Positions 46,187-55,927 of a stretch of DNA of 64,000 nt are shown one piece after another. The stretch spans positions 1-64,000 of the forward strand of contig NZ_JADIJR010000010.1 in the NCBI RefSeq assembly GCF_017355365.1. The letters are read 5' to 3'. The notes beneath the pieces were generated by a model. The model saw only the letters and a list, made by a program, of their open reading frames with translations, did no database searches and was not told the origin of the DNA. The translations under genes were made by a program, and so were the position numbers. The stretch is from Microbacterium sp. SD291. Lineage in GTDB: Bacteria > Actinomycetota > Actinomycetes > Actinomycetales > Microbacteriaceae. Position 1 is the first letter of the stretch; every line of letters begins with the position of its first letter.

Positions 46187-46723
46187 ATGTCGCGTATTGG
46201 ACGACTTCCCATCGACGTTCCCGCGGGCGTGACCGTTTCGGTCGACGGCCGTGAGGTAGCGGTGAAGGGCCCGAAGGGTGAGCTCACCCTGACGGTCGCA
46301 AACCCCATCGAGGTCGCGGTCGAGGAGAACCAGGTTCTGGTCACCCGTCCCGACGACGAGCGCGCGTCCCGGTCGCTTCACGGCCTGACCCGCACGCTCA
46401 TCAACAACAACATCATCGGCGTGACCCAGGGCTACACCAAGGGTCTCGAGGTCGTCGGCACCGGTTACCGCGTGGCTCAGAAGGGCGGCTCGGTCGAGTT
46501 CGCCCTCGGCTTCTCGCACCCGGTCCTGATCGACCCGCCCGCCGGCATCACGCTCACGGTCGAGGGCACCAACAAGCTCACCGTCAGCGGCATCGACAAG
46601 CAGGCTGTCGGCGAGGCAGCTGCGAACATCCGCAAGATCCGCAAGCCCGAGCCGTACAAGGGCAAGGGTGTGCGCTACGCCGGCGAGATCGTGCGTCGCA
46701 AGGCCGGAAAGAGTGGTAAGTAA
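46187..46723 (+). CDS. rplF: 50S ribosomal protein L6
   Basis: 178 residues. [68 protein letters not shown] and the C-terminal [29 protein letters not shown]. Confidence 0.98.
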   Translation: MSRIGRLPIDVPAGVTVSVDGREVAVKGPKGELTLTVANPIEVAVEENQVLVTRPDDERASRSLHGLTRTLINNNIIGVTQGYTKGLEVVGTGYRVAQKGGSVEFALGFSHPVLIDPPAGITLTVEGTNKLTVSGIDKQAVGEAAANIRKIRKPEPYKGKGVRYAGEIVRRKAGKSGK

Positions 46724-46725
46724 CC

Positions 46726-47085
46726 ATGGCTCTCAAGTCAAAGTCTGACGCCCGCGCGCGTCGTCACGCCCGCCTTCGCAAGAAGGTCGTCGGCACCGAG
46801 TCGCGTCCGCGTCTCGTCGTCAACCGCTCGGCCCGCCACGTCTTCGTGCAGCTGGTCGACGACAGCAAGGGTCACACCGTCGCGTCGGCTTCGACGCTCG
46901 AGACCGACCTGCGCTCGCTCGAGGGTGACAAGACCGCCAAGGCACGCAAGGTCGGCGAGCTCCTCGCCGAGCGCGCGAAGGCCGCAGGCGTTTCCGAGGC
47001 AGTGTTCGACCGTGGCGGCAACCGCTACGCAGGTCGTGTCGCCGCCATCGCCGACGGCGCCCGCGAAGGGGGTCTCGCACTGTGA
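46726..47085 (+). CDS. rplR: 50S ribosomal protein L18
   Basis: 119 residues. [45 protein letters not shown] and [24 protein letters not shown]; 5S rRNA binder. Stop overlaps the rpsE start (GTGA). Confidence 0.98.
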   Translation: MALKSKSDARARRHARLRKKVVGTESRPRLVVNRSARHVFVQLVDDSKGHTVASASTLETDLRSLEGDKTAKARKVGELLAERAKAAGVSEAVFDRGGNRYAGRVAAIADGAREGGLAL

Positions 47086-47789
47086 GTGACAACAAGGAGA
47101 ACGAAGTGACCGAGACGGCTGCTGCCGCTCCCGAGACGGCCGCTGCCTCGACCACCGAGGCCGCAGAGCCCGCTCGCGACCAGCGTGAGGGTCGCCGCGG
47201 CGGCCGTGGCGACCGCAACCAGGGCGGCCGCGACCGCAACTCGCGCGACCGCGGTGACAACCAGTTCCTCGAGCGCGTCGTCACCATCAACCGCGTCTCC
47301 AAGGTCGTGAAGGGTGGTCGTCGCTTCAGCTTCACCGCTCTCGTGGTCGTCGGCGACGGCAACGGTCTGGTCGGCGTCGGCTACGGCAAGGCCCGCGAGG
47401 TGCCCCTGGCCATCTCGAAGGGCGTCGAAGAGGCGAAGCGCAACTTCTTCCGCGTTCCGCGCGTCGGCAGCACCATCCCGCACCCCGTGCAGGGTGAGGC
47501 GGCCGCCGGTGTCGTGCTGCTGCGTCCGGCCGCTGCCGGTACCGGTGTCATCGCCGGTGGTCCGGTTCGCGCCGTGCTCGAGTGCGCCGGCATCCACGAC
47601 GTGCTGTCGAAGTCGCTCGGCTCGTCGAACACGATCAACATCGTGCACGCGACGGTGACGGCACTGAAGCAGCTCGAGGAGCCCCGTGCGGTCGCCGCGC
47701 GCCGTGGTCTCGAGTTCGACCAGGTCGCGCCTGCGCGTCTTGTCCGCGCCGAGGCCGAGGCCATCGCCGCACAGAAGGTAGGTGCCTGA
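47082..47789 (+). CDS. rpsE: 30S ribosomal protein S5, extended N-terminus
   Basis: 235 residues. About 62 extra N-terminal residues: an acidic Ala/Glu/Thr stretch then a Gly/Arg/Asp-rich one ([22 protein letters not shown]). The core is [49 protein letters not shown]. The extension is of the RGG type common in Micrococcales S5 proteins. GTG 47082 overlaps rplR; its TGA overlaps the rpmD ATG. Confidence 0.97.
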   Translation: MSDNKENEVTETAAAAPETAAASTTEAAEPARDQREGRRGGRGDRNQGGRDRNSRDRGDNQFLERVVTINRVSKVVKGGRRFSFTALVVVGDGNGLVGVGYGKAREVPLAISKGVEEAKRNFFRVPRVGSTIPHPVQGEAAAGVVLLRPAAAGTGVIAGGPVRAVLECAGIHDVLSKSLGSSNTINIVHATVTALKQLEEPRAVAARRGLEFDQVAPARLVRAEAEAIAAQKVGA

Positions 47790-47974
47790 TGGCCGCCCGG
47801 CTCAAGGTCACGCAGATCAAGTCCAAGGTGAGCGAGAAGCAGAACCAGCGCGACACGCTGCGCAGCCTCGGTCTGAAGCGGATCGGTGACAGCACCGTCC
47901 GCCCCGACGACGCGCAGACGCGCGGTTACGTCAAGACCGTCGCCCACCTCGTCAAGGTTGAGGAGATCGACTAA
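47789..47974 (+). CDS. rpmD: 50S ribosomal protein L30
   Basis: 61 residues. [59 protein letters not shown], full length. One-base overlaps with rpsE and rplO. Confidence 0.97.
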   Translation: MAARLKVTQIKSKVSEKQNQRDTLRSLGLKRIGDSTVRPDDAQTRGYVKTVAHLVKVEEID

Positions 47975-48603
47975 TGGCTGAGAAGAACGAAGCCGTGGAG
48001 GCCGAGAAGGCCCCGAAGAAGGCTGCGGCTCCCAAGGCCGCCGCTGAGAAGAAGCCCGCTGCCAAGAAGGCGCCCGCGAAGGCGGCCGCCACCAAGGCAG
48101 AGGCGCCGGCCAAGAAGCCTGCCGCCAAGAAGGCGGCGCCCGCGAAGGATGCTCCGGCTTCCCGCCCGGGCGTGCTGAAGGTCCACCACCTGCGTCCGGT
48201 CCCCGGATCCAACACCGCGAAGACCCGTGTCGGTCGCGGTGAGGGCTCCAAGGGAAAGACCGCGGGTCGCGGAACCAAGGGCACCAAGGCTCGCAACACC
48301 GTGCGCGTCGGCTTCGAGGGTGGGCAGATGCCGCTGCACATGCGCACCCCGAAGCTGCGCGGGTTCAAGAATCCGTTCCGCGTCGAGTACCAGGTCGTGA
48401 ACCTGGAGAAGCTCGCGGAGCTCTACCCCAAGGGTGGAGACGTCACCGTCAGCGACCTGGTCGCCAAGGGCGCGGTTCGCAAGAACGAGAAGGTCAAGGT
48501 TCTCGGAGACGGCGACATCGCCGTGAAGCTCACCGTCTCGGTCGACAAGGTCTCCGGCTCTGCCGAGCAGAAGATCGTGGCGGCCGGCGGATCCGTCAAG
48601 TAA
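47974..48603 (+). CDS. rplO: 50S ribosomal protein L15, Ala/Lys-rich N-terminal tail
   Basis: 209 residues, against about 145 usual. Residues 1-63 are an Ala-Lys-Pro tail ([23 protein letters not shown] and similar) resembling histone H1 tails. The normal L15 start follows: [37 protein letters not shown]. The C-terminus is standard ([23 protein letters not shown]). The tail is in frame with the TAATG overlap start at 47974, so it is translated. Last gene before a strong terminator. Confidence 0.97.
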   Translation: MAEKNEAVEAEKAPKKAAAPKAAAEKKPAAKKAPAKAAATKAEAPAKKPAAKKAAPAKDAPASRPGVLKVHHLRPVPGSNTAKTRVGRGEGSKGKTAGRGTKGTKARNTVRVGFEGGQMPLHMRTPKLRGFKNPFRVEYQVVNLEKLAELYPKGGDVTVSDLVAKGAVRKNEKVKVLGDGDIAVKLTVSVDKVSGSAEQKIVAAGGSVK

Positions 48604-48614
48604 CCACCTCACAG

Positions 48615-48644
48615 AAGGGGCCGGAGTCACTCCGGCCCCTTTTG
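48615..48644 (+). terminator. terminator after rplO
   Basis: AAGGGGCCGGAG, loop TCA, CTCCGGCCCCTT then TT: 12-bp stem with T-run, 11 bp past the stop. The best intrinsic terminator in the window. Confidence 0.92.
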
Positions 48645-48757
48645 CGATTCCGTCCACCGGCTCCGATGGTCGGCTAGTCTTACCGGGTCCTGGGTTTGAG
48701 TTACCCTGGTCTTTCAGCCGTTCTTCTGGATCGGCCACCCTTTCAGGAGGAACGTTC

Positions 48758-50080
48758 TTGTTTAGCGCCATCGCGCGGATCTTCCGCACCCCCGACCTCC
48801 GTCGGAAGATCGGTTTCACCCTCGCCATCGTCGCGATCTACCGGCTGGGGTCGAACGTCCCCGCTCCGTTCGTGCACTTCCCGAACGTCGAGGCCTGTCT
48901 CGCCGAGAACGCGGGCACCGATGGACTGCTCGGTCTCGTCAACCTCTTCTCCGGCGGCGCGCTGCTGCAGCTGTCGATCTTCGCCCTCGGCGTCATGCCG
49001 TACATCACGGCGACGATCATCACCCAGCTCCTGCGTGTCGTCATCCCGCACTTCGAGGCCCTGCACAAGGAGGGCCAGGCCGGCCAGTCGAAGCTGACGC
49101 AGTACACGCGCTACCTGACGATCGCACTCGCACTGCTGCAGTCGACCACCCTCGTCACCGTCGCGCGCAGCGGTCAGCTGTTCGGCACCACCGACGTCGC
49201 AGCCTGCCAGAACCTGCTCACCAACGACGTGTGGTGGGCGCAGCTGCTCATCATCATGACGATGACCGCAGGCACGGGCCTGATCATGTGGTTCGCCGAG
49301 CTCGTCACCGAGCGGGGCATCGGCAACGGCATGTCCCTGCTGATCTTCACCTCGATCGCGGCAACGTTCCCCGGCGCCATGGGCCTGATCTGGGAGAGCA
49401 AGGGCTTCGAGGTGTTCCTCCTCGTGCTCCTCGTCGGCATCCTCGTGATGGCGCTGGTGGTGTTCGTCGAGCAGTCGCAGCGGCGCATCCCTGTGCAGTA
49501 CGCCAAGCGCATGGTCGGGCGCCGCACCTACGGCGGCACCAACACCTACATCCCGATCAAGGTGAACATGGCGGGTGTGATCCCGGTCATCTTCGCGTCG
49601 TCGCTGCTGTACATCCCCGCACTCATCGCGCAGTTCAACACCCCGCAGGACGGCACGGAGCCGGCCGCCTGGGTCACCTGGATCAGCGCGAACTTCACCA
49701 CGGGCAACCAGCCGATCTACATGGCGGCGTACTTCCTGCTGATCATCGGCTTCACCTACTTCTACGTCGCGATCACGTTCAACCCCGTCGAGGTCGCCGA
49801 CAACATGAAGAAGTACGGCGGCTTCATCCCCGGCATCCGCGCAGGGCGACCGACTGCCGAGTACCTCGACTACGTGCTCACCCGCATCACGCTGCCGGGT
49901 TCGCTCTACCTCGGCCTGATCGCGCTCATCCCGCTGATCGCCCTGGCCACCGTCGGCGCCAACCAGAACTTCCCGTTCGGCGGCGCCTCGATCCTCATCA
50001 TCGTGGGTGTGGGGCTCGAGACCGTCAAGCAGATCGATGCGCAGCTGCAGCAGCGTCACTACGAAGGGCTTCTCCGATGA
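48758..50080 (+). CDS. secY: preprotein translocase subunit SecY
   Basis: 440 residues, ten TM helices, the Sec channel. FSAIARIFRTPDLRRKIGFTLAIVAIYRLGSNVPAP, GALLQLSIFALGVMPYITATIITQLL, NGMSLLIF and the cytosolic loop QSQRRIPVQYAKRMVGRRTYGG. TTG 48758 start, set by CAGGAGG at 48744-48750. The ATGA overlap couples it to adk. Since the rplO terminator lies upstream, it must have its own promoter in 48645-48743. Confidence 0.98.
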   Translation: MFSAIARIFRTPDLRRKIGFTLAIVAIYRLGSNVPAPFVHFPNVEACLAENAGTDGLLGLVNLFSGGALLQLSIFALGVMPYITATIITQLLRVVIPHFEALHKEGQAGQSKLTQYTRYLTIALALLQSTTLVTVARSGQLFGTTDVAACQNLLTNDVWWAQLLIIMTMTAGTGLIMWFAELVTERGIGNGMSLLIFTSIAATFPGAMGLIWESKGFEVFLLVLLVGILVMALVVFVEQSQRRIPVQYAKRMVGRRTYGGTNTYIPIKVNMAGVIPVIFASSLLYIPALIAQFNTPQDGTEPAAWVTWISANFTTGNQPIYMAAYFLLIIGFTYFYVAITFNPVEVADNMKKYGGFIPGIRAGRPTAEYLDYVLTRITLPGSLYLGLIALIPLIALATVGANQNFPFGGASILIIVGVGLETVKQIDAQLQQRHYEGLLR

Positions 50081-50673
50081 CAGCATCCGCTCGTCTCCTC
50101 ATCGTCGGGCCGCAGGGCTCCGGCAAGGGCACGCAGGGTGTCCGCATCGCCGAGTCGTTCGGCATCCCGGTCGTCTCGACCGGCGACATCTTCCGCGCGA
50201 ACATCAAGGACGGCACCGAGCTCGGCCAGCAGGTGACCGCGATCCTCGAGGCCGGCGATCTCGTGCCCGACGAGCTGACCAGCGAGATCGTGCGCGATCG
50301 CCTGTCGCAGGATGACGCCGCGCACGGGTTCCTCCTCGATGGATACCCGCGCAACACGACCCAGGTCGGTCACCTCGACGAGTTCCTCGGCGCACGCGGC
50401 GAGGGCCTCGACGCGGTGATCCTGCTCGACGTGCCGCGAGGCGAGAGCCTCAGCCGGCTGAAGCTGCGGGCTGCGGAGCAGGGCCGTGCGGATGACACGG
50501 ACGAGGCGATCGCGCACCGTCTGGACATCTACGAGCACGAGACGGCTCCGATCCTCGAGGTCTACGGCGCGCGTGGCATCGTCGACACCATCGACGGCGT
50601 CGGGTCGCTCGACGAGATCACTGATCGCATCTTCGCGGCGCTGGACGCGCGCGGCCTCCGCGTCGCGGTCTGA
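50077..50673 (+). CDS. adk: adenylate kinase
   Basis: 198 residues, ATP + AMP = 2 ADP. P-loop IVGPQGSGKGTQGVRIAE, AMP site STGDIFRANI, GFLLDGYPRNTTQVGHLDEFL. It lacks the zinc-type LID and has the short LID of actinobacterial forms. Overlaps secY by 4 bp; map follows 10 bp after the stop. Confidence 0.97.
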   Translation: MTASARLLIVGPQGSGKGTQGVRIAESFGIPVVSTGDIFRANIKDGTELGQQVTAILEAGDLVPDELTSEIVRDRLSQDDAAHGFLLDGYPRNTTQVGHLDEFLGARGEGLDAVILLDVPRGESLSRLKLRAAEQGRADDTDEAIAHRLDIYEHETAPILEVYGARGIVDTIDGVGSLDEITDRIFAALDARGLRVAV

Positions 50674-50683
50674 GCCGGCCACG

Positions 50684-51532
50684 ATGTTCCGCCGGTCGAT
50701 CTACAAGACCCCGGCCCAGCTGCGATCCATGGTCGAGCCGGGGCTGATAACGGCTGCGGCGCTGGATGCCGTGCGCCCGCTGATCCGCCCGGGAGCGAGC
50801 ACTCTCGAGCTGGATGCCGAGGCGAACCGCGCCATCCTCGCGCGAGGTGCCGAGTCGAACTTCCAGCTCGTGCGCGGGTACCACCACACCATCTGCGTGT
50901 CGGTGAACGAGGAGGTCGTGCACGGCATTCCCGGCGGCCGCGTCCTGCAGCCCGGCGACATCGTCTCGGTGGACTGCGGAGCCCAGTACGAGGGCTGGAA
51001 CGGCGACAGCGCCATCACCGTGGTGATCCCGGACGACACCCGCCCGGACGTCGTCGCGCAGCGTGAGGAGCTCTCCAGGGTCACGGAGGGGTCGATGTGG
51101 GCAGGCATCGCCGCCATGGCATCCGCCTCCCACCTCGGAGACATCGGCGCGGCGATCCAGGGCTTCATCGAGGCGCAGGGGCCATCGGCCCGGTCGGGGG
51201 AGACCTACGGCATCCTCCGGGAGTACGTCGGCCACGGCATCGGGCGCAAGATGCACGAGGCGCCGAGCGTGTTCAACTACCGCACGCCGGATGCCGGTGC
51301 CGCGGTGAAGCCCGGACTGGTGCTCGCCATCGAGCCGATGGTCACCTCCGGCGGCGAGGAGACGTTCGTCGAGGACGACGACTGGACGGTCTCGACGGTC
51401 GACGGCAGCGACGGGTCGCACTGGGAGCACAGCGTCGCCGTGCACGCGGGCGGCATCTGGGTGCTCACGGCGCCCGACGGGGGAGCAGCAGGCCTCGCGC
51501 CGTTCGGCGTGGTCCCGGCGCCCCTGGCGTAG
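50684..51532 (+). CDS. map: methionine aminopeptidase, type I
   Basis: 282 residues. Metal-binding residues are visible in VDCGAQYEGWNGDSAITVVI, YVGHGIGRKMHEAPSVFNY and AIEPMVTSGG, with the terminal HWEHSVAVHAGGIWVLT. N-terminal Met removal. The C-terminus has a short extra segment (DGGAAGLAPFGVVPAPLA). Confidence 0.96.
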   Translation: MFRRSIYKTPAQLRSMVEPGLITAAALDAVRPLIRPGASTLELDAEANRAILARGAESNFQLVRGYHHTICVSVNEEVVHGIPGGRVLQPGDIVSVDCGAQYEGWNGDSAITVVIPDDTRPDVVAQREELSRVTEGSMWAGIAAMASASHLGDIGAAIQGFIEAQGPSARSGETYGILREYVGHGIGRKMHEAPSVFNYRTPDAGAAVKPGLVLAIEPMVTSGGEETFVEDDDWTVSTVDGSDGSHWEHSVAVHAGGIWVLTAPDGGAAGLAPFGVVPAPLA

Positions 51533-51743
51533 ACGCGAAGCCTCAGGGCCCGCGTGAGGGCTCTCAGTCCGCAGGTTCCTCACGCACCCGCGTGCCCTGC
51601 GTGTGCCGACACCTTCTGCATGAGCCAGGCGCGATCACAACGGGCGCATAGCTTTCTCAGGGCACAATAGTCGTGGGCGCGCCTGCGCCCGAGAACTTCA
51701 GGCGGACCCGCGCGACGCGCGGGCCTCGACAGAACGGAATGCA

Positions 51744-52406
51744 ATGGCAGCCGCGAAGAGCAAGACCAACTGGTTCGCGATCTGGGTCTCGGTCGTCGTC
51801 GTCGTGGTGCTGGTCGGGCTCGGCGCCGTCGTCGTGATCCTGAACAACCAGGCCACCGCACCCGGGCCGGCACCGGAGAGCGCGCTCATCAACGAGGAGA
51901 CCGGCGCGATCTCGTTCGGCGAGGGCAAGGACGAGGTCGACACCTACGTCGACTTCATGTGCCCGATCTGCGGTGACTTCGAGGCGCAGTACGGCGAGTC
52001 GCTGCAGACGGCGGCCGCGAACGGCGACATCACCCTCAACGTGCACCCCGTGTCGATCCTCGACCGTCTCTCGCAGAACACGAAGTTCTCCACGCGCGCG
52101 GCCGGCTCGATGTACTGCGTCGCCGAGGAGGCGCCGGATGCCGCACTCGACTACTTCAACCTGCTGTTCCAGAACCAGCCGGCGGAGAACTCCGCCGGCC
52201 TGTCGGACGACGAGCTCGCCGCCCTCGCCGAGCAGGCGGGTGCCGGTGCCGCTGCGGACTGCATCGCGGACGGCACGTACATGAGCTTCGTGGGCGCGCA
52301 GACCCAGGCGCACGAGATCCAGGGCACGCCGACGGTCGAGGTCAACGGCAAGAGGCTGGACCTGACGGCCGGCGAAATCACCGAGATGGAGAAGCTGCTC
52401 GGCTGA
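51744..52406 (+). CDS. membrane-anchored DsbA-like thioredoxin-fold protein
   Basis: 220 residues: one TM anchor (about 10-33), then a DsbA/DsbG-like domain with Cys73-Pro-Ile-Cys76 in DTYVDFMCPICGDFEAQYG and the cis-Pro loop QGTPTVEVNGKRL. It probably oxidises or isomerises disulfides of exported proteins. VKOR proteins reoxidise such enzymes, so it could partner the VKOR at 6298. Unusual position between map and infA. ATG 51744 has GAACGGAA upstream. The 211-bp gap before it shows a CACAATAGT (-10-like) near 51664. Confidence 0.9.
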   Translation: MAAAKSKTNWFAIWVSVVVVVVLVGLGAVVVILNNQATAPGPAPESALINEETGAISFGEGKDEVDTYVDFMCPICGDFEAQYGESLQTAAANGDITLNVHPVSILDRLSQNTKFSTRAAGSMYCVAEEAPDAALDYFNLLFQNQPAENSAGLSDDELAALAEQAGAGAAADCIADGTYMSFVGAQTQAHEIQGTPTVEVNGKRLDLTAGEITEMEKLLG

Positions 52407-52433
52407 CCCGGCATCACGGCGGCGGGGCCCGGT

Positions 52434-52462
52434 TTGCCGGATGCCCCGCCGTCGGATACCAT
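52434..52462 (+). promoter_or_regulatory. infA promoter
   Basis: TTGCCG (52434-52439), 17-nt spacer, TACCAT (52457-52462), about 110 bp before infA. It starts a new transcript for infA-rpmJ-rpsM-rpsK-rpoA-rplQ. Confidence 0.6.
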
Positions 52463-52569
52463 AGATCTTTGGTGCCTTGCGCCTTGATTCGGCGTGTCCG
52501 AATCGGCGCATCACCGCAATCCAACCACCCACCGCAGATCGACCGGTCTGCAGAAGCGTCAGCGAGGCT

Positions 52570-52791
52570 ATGGCTAAGAAAGACGGTGTCATCGAGATCG
52601 AGGGCGTGATCTCCGAGGCTCTGCCCAACGCGATGTTCCGCGTTGAGCTCACCAACGGGCACAAGGTCCTTGCAACGATCTCCGGCAAGATGCGGCAGAA
52701 CTACATCCGCATCATCCCGGAGGACCGCGTGGTCGTGGAGCTCAGCCCCTACGACCTGACCCGCGGCCGCATCGTCTACCGCTACCGCTGA
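52570..52791 (+). CDS. infA: translation initiation factor IF-1
   Basis: 73 residues, complete OB fold: [72 protein letters not shown] segments, identical in layout to actinobacterial IF-1. rpmJ follows after a small hairpin. Confidence 0.98.
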   Translation: MAKKDGVIEIEGVISEALPNAMFRVELTNGHKVLATISGKMRQNYIRIIPEDRVVVELSPYDLTRGRIVYRYR

Positions 52792-52812
52792 TCGGTCGAG
52801 AAGTAACGGCCT

Positions 52813-52831
52813 GACTCCGCGCGGCGGAGTC
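52813..52831 (+). terminator. small hairpin between infA and rpmJ
   Basis: GACTCCGC, loop GCG, GCGGAGTC (8-bp stem) in the 68-bp gap. More likely a partial attenuator than a full terminator. Confidence 0.45.
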
Positions 52832-52859
52832 GGTACGAAGACAGCGAACAGGAAACATC

Positions 52860-52976
52860 ATGAAGGTCAACCCCAGCGTCAAGGCCATCTGCGATCACTG
52901 CAAGGTGATCCGCCGTCACGGCCGCGTCATGGTGATCTGCAAGAGCAACCCGCGCCACAAGCAGCGCCAGGGCTGA
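52860..52976 (+). CDS. rpmJ: 50S ribosomal protein L36
   Basis: 38 residues. [20 protein letters not shown] then [18 protein letters not shown]. The zinc ribbon CxxC...C...H ([14 protein letters not shown]) is complete, so this is the zinc-binding C+ form. ATG 52860 has ACAGGAAA upstream. Confidence 0.98.
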   Translation: MKVNPSVKAICDHCKVIRRHGRVMVICKSNPRHKQRQG

Positions 52977-53026
52977 TCTCTCTTCAGGTCGACACACAAC
53001 TCAATACACACAACGGCAGGATCAGA

Positions 53027-53050
53027 CGCTTCGACAAGCTCAGCGACCCA
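53027..53050. repeat. dispersed intergenic repeat, copy 2
   Basis: Contains TTCGACAAGCTCAGCGACC, the same core as copies 1 and 3, in the 166-bp rpmJ-rpsM gap. Flanking inverted arms are not evident here. Confidence 0.65.
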
Positions 53051-53142
53051 GGTGGGAGCTGTGGGGATTGGAGCTGACACCTCGGGGCGGAGGCCCGGGC
53101 ACCGATCCTGCTCCACACCTCCACAAAACACAGGAGAACCGC

Positions 53143-53517
<375 letters not shown>

Positions 53518-53548
53518 GCGCGGCCCCAGGGACTAGGAGAACACTTTC

Positions 53549-53947
53549 ATGGCTGCACCCAAGGCCGCCGCGCGCAAGCCGCGCCGCAAGGAAAAGAAGA
53601 ACATCGCGCTGGGCCAGGCCCACATCAAGTCGACGTTCAACAACACGATCGTCTCGATCACGGACCCGTCCGGCGCTGTCATCAGCTGGGCATCGTCGGG
53701 TGGCGTGGGCTTCAAGGGCTCGCGCAAGTCGACCCCTTACGCCGCCGGCATGGCCGCCGAGTCCGCTGCGCGTCAGGCGCAGGAGCACGGCGTCAAGAAG
53801 GTCGACGTCTTCGTGAAGGGTCCGGGCTCCGGCCGCGAGACCGCGATCCGCTCGCTCCAGGCCGCAGGCCTCGAGGTCGGCTCGATCTCGGACGTCACCC
53901 CGCAGGCGCACAACGGCTGCCGCCCGCCGAAGCGCCGCCGCGTCTGA
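53549..53947 (+). CDS. rpsK: 30S ribosomal protein S11
   Basis: 132 residues. [56 protein letters not shown] and the end [18 protein letters not shown]. In relatives such as mycobacteria rpsD follows; here a repeat element and rpoA follow instead. Confidence 0.98.
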   Translation: MAAPKAAARKPRRKEKKNIALGQAHIKSTFNNTIVSITDPSGAVISWASSGGVGFKGSRKSTPYAAGMAAESAARQAQEHGVKKVDVFVKGPGSGRETAIRSLQAAGLEVGSISDVTPQAHNGCRPPKRRRV

Positions 53948-53954
53948 CACGGCT

Positions 53955-54004
53955 CGGCGAGCCGCTCGGCCCTTCGACAAGCTCAGGGACCGAGCGGCTC
54001 GCCG
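53955..54004. repeat. dispersed intergenic repeat, copy 3, with long stem
   Basis: 15-bp perfect arms (CGGCGAGCCGCTCGG and complement) enclose CCTTCGACAAGCTCAGGGA, the repeat core. It starts 8 bp after the rpsK stop, so it may also act as a terminator or processing site before rpoA. Confidence 0.75.
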
Positions 54005-54110
54005 CCCGTGCGGGCACAGCGTCCGCTCCGCGGACCACAGGCATCGTCACAACTCAAGACCTCACCCACCACATGTCATATAGCGGGCATGTGATCGAAA
54101 GGAACACAGA

Positions 54111-55100
54111 GTGCTTATTGCACAGCGTCCCACACTGACCGAGGAAAAGATCGTCGAGAACCGGAGCCGGTTCATCATCGAGCCTCTGGAGCCCGGCTTC
54201 GGCTACACGATCGGCAACGCGCTGCGTCGCAGCCTGCTGTCGTCGATCCCCGGCGCCGCGGTCACCAGCGTTCGCATCGACGGCGTGCTGCACGAGTTCA
54301 GCACCATCCCCGGCGTGAAGGAGGATGTCACCGAGATCATCCTCAACATCAAGCAGCTCGTCGTCTCGAGCGAGCGCGACGAGCCCATCACGGCTTACCT
54401 GCGCAAGACCGGTTCGGGCGAAGTGACCGCTGCCGACATCTCGGCTCCGGCCGGTGTCGAGGTGCAGAACCCCGAGCTCGTGATCGCGACGCTGAACGAG
54501 ACCGCGAAGTTCGAGCTCGAACTCACGATCGAGCGTGGCCGTGGCTACGTCTCGGCGACGCAGAACCGCAACGAGTACGCCGAGGCCGGTCAGATCCCGA
54601 TCGACTCGATCTACTCGCCGGTCCTCAAGGTCAGCTACCGCGTCGACGCCACCCGTGCCGGTGAGCGCACCGACTTCGACAAGCTCGTCCTGGATGTCGA
54701 GACGAAGTCCTCGATCAGCCCTCGCGACGCCGTCGCGTCGGCTGCGAAGACTCTCACCGAGCTGTTCGGCCTCGCCCGCGAGCTGAACGTCGAGGCCGAG
54801 GGCATCGAGATCGGCCCGGCGCCGGTGGAGGCAGTGAACTCCAGCGAGCTGTCGATGCCGATCGAGGACCTGGACCTGTCGGTCCGCTCCTACAACTGCC
54901 TCAAGCGCGAGGGCATCAACACCGTTTCGGAGCTCGTCGCCCTTTCGGAGACGCAGCTCATGAACATCCGCAATTTCGGCCAGAAGTCGGTCGACGAGGT
55001 GCGCGACAAGCTCATCTCGCTCGGTCTGTCGCTCAAGGATTCGGTGCCCGGTTTCGACGGCGCCCACTTCTACGGCGGCAGCGAAGACGAGTCCTTCTGA
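54111..55100 (+). CDS. rpoA: RNA polymerase alpha subunit
   Basis: 329 residues. N-terminal assembly domain: [60 protein letters not shown]-terminal domain: [50 protein letters not shown], the DNA/UP-element-binding part. GTG 54111 follows AAAGGAAC. A CACATG/CATGTG inverted pair lies at 54070-54093, function unknown. Confidence 0.98.
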   Translation: MLIAQRPTLTEEKIVENRSRFIIEPLEPGFGYTIGNALRRSLLSSIPGAAVTSVRIDGVLHEFSTIPGVKEDVTEIILNIKQLVVSSERDEPITAYLRKTGSGEVTAADISAPAGVEVQNPELVIATLNETAKFELELTIERGRGYVSATQNRNEYAEAGQIPIDSIYSPVLKVSYRVDATRAGERTDFDKLVLDVETKSSISPRDAVASAAKTLTELFGLARELNVEAEGIEIGPAPVEAVNSSELSMPIEDLDLSVRSYNCLKREGINTVSELVALSETQLMNIRNFGQKSVDEVRDKLISLGLSLKDSVPGFDGAHFYGGSEDESF

Positions 55101-55133
55101 CCTTCCCGAATTCTGACCAGGAGTTAGTCAACT

Positions 55134-55853
55134 ATGCCTAAGCCCACCAAGGGACCCCGCCTCGGAGGCGGCCCCGCCCACGAGCGTCTGCTGCTTGCCA
55201 ACCTCGCGGCTGCGCTGTTCACCCACAAGTCGATCAAGACGACCGAGACCAAGGCCAAGCGCGTGCGTCCGCTCGCCGAGCGCCTGATCACGTTCGCCAA
55301 GCGCGGCGACCTGCACGCTCGTCGTCGTGTCCTCTCGGTCATCGGCGACAAGAGCGTCGTGCACGAGCTGTTCGCCGAGATCGCCCCGCTCGTCGCGGAC
55401 CGCGAGGGCGGCTACACGCGCATCACCAAGGTCGGCAACCGCAAGGGCGACAACGCCCCGATGGCCGTGATCGAGCTCGTCCTCGAGCCCGTCACGCCGA
55501 AGGCGAAGTCCACCAAGAAGGCCGCCGCCAAGACCGAGGCTCCGAAGGCCGACGAGGCTGCCGACGCCGGTGCCGAGTCGCAGGAGGAGGGCGCAGCTGC
55601 TGAGGCTGCCGCTGAGGAGGCAGTCGTCGAGACCGCCGCTCCCGCCGCGTTCGTGGCCGCCGAGTTCGGCGACGACTCGGCCGAGCCCCTCGAGGACGGT
55701 TCCGCCCCCGAGGGATTCGACATCAAGGGCAACAAGGACTCGATGAAGTTCCACCGCCCGGACGGCCAGTGGTACGACGCGACCATCGCCGAGGTGTGGT
55801 TCCGCACCGCCGAGGCCGCTGAGGCCGCCGGCTTCGTCGAGGCCGGCAAGTAA
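55134..55853 (+). CDS. rplQ: 50S ribosomal protein L17 with C-terminal linker and extra domain
   Basis: 239 residues, about twice a normal L17. The core (1-120) has [63 protein letters not shown]. An Ala/Glu/Lys-rich linker (about 121-190) leads to a compact module at about 193-239 with the pattern [27 protein letters not shown] then [15 protein letters not shown] recognise that module as the short actinobacterial 'sunset'-type domain, otherwise seen on L21 and secreted proteins. Its ribosomal role is not known to me. Confidence 0.95.
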   Translation: MPKPTKGPRLGGGPAHERLLLANLAAALFTHKSIKTTETKAKRVRPLAERLITFAKRGDLHARRRVLSVIGDKSVVHELFAEIAPLVADREGGYTRITKVGNRKGDNAPMAVIELVLEPVTPKAKSTKKAAAKTEAPKADEAADAGAESQEEGAAAEAAAEEAVVETAAPAAFVAAEFGDDSAEPLEDGSAPEGFDIKGNKDSMKFHRPDGQWYDATIAEVWFRTAEAAEAAGFVEAGK

Positions 55854-55868
55854 GCCGCAGCTTCACTG

Positions 55869-55910
55869 CGAAGAAGCCCGCCATCCCTCACGGGATGGCG
55901 GGCTTCTTCG
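55869..55910. terminator. bidirectional terminator
   Basis: Perfect 19-bp stem (CGAAGAAGCCCGCCATCCC and complement) with loop TCAC between the convergent rplQ and acyl-CoA synthetase genes. Read in either direction it ends in a short TTCTTCG run. Confidence 0.9.
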
Positions 55911-55927
55911 CGTCGTGGCGGTCCGGG

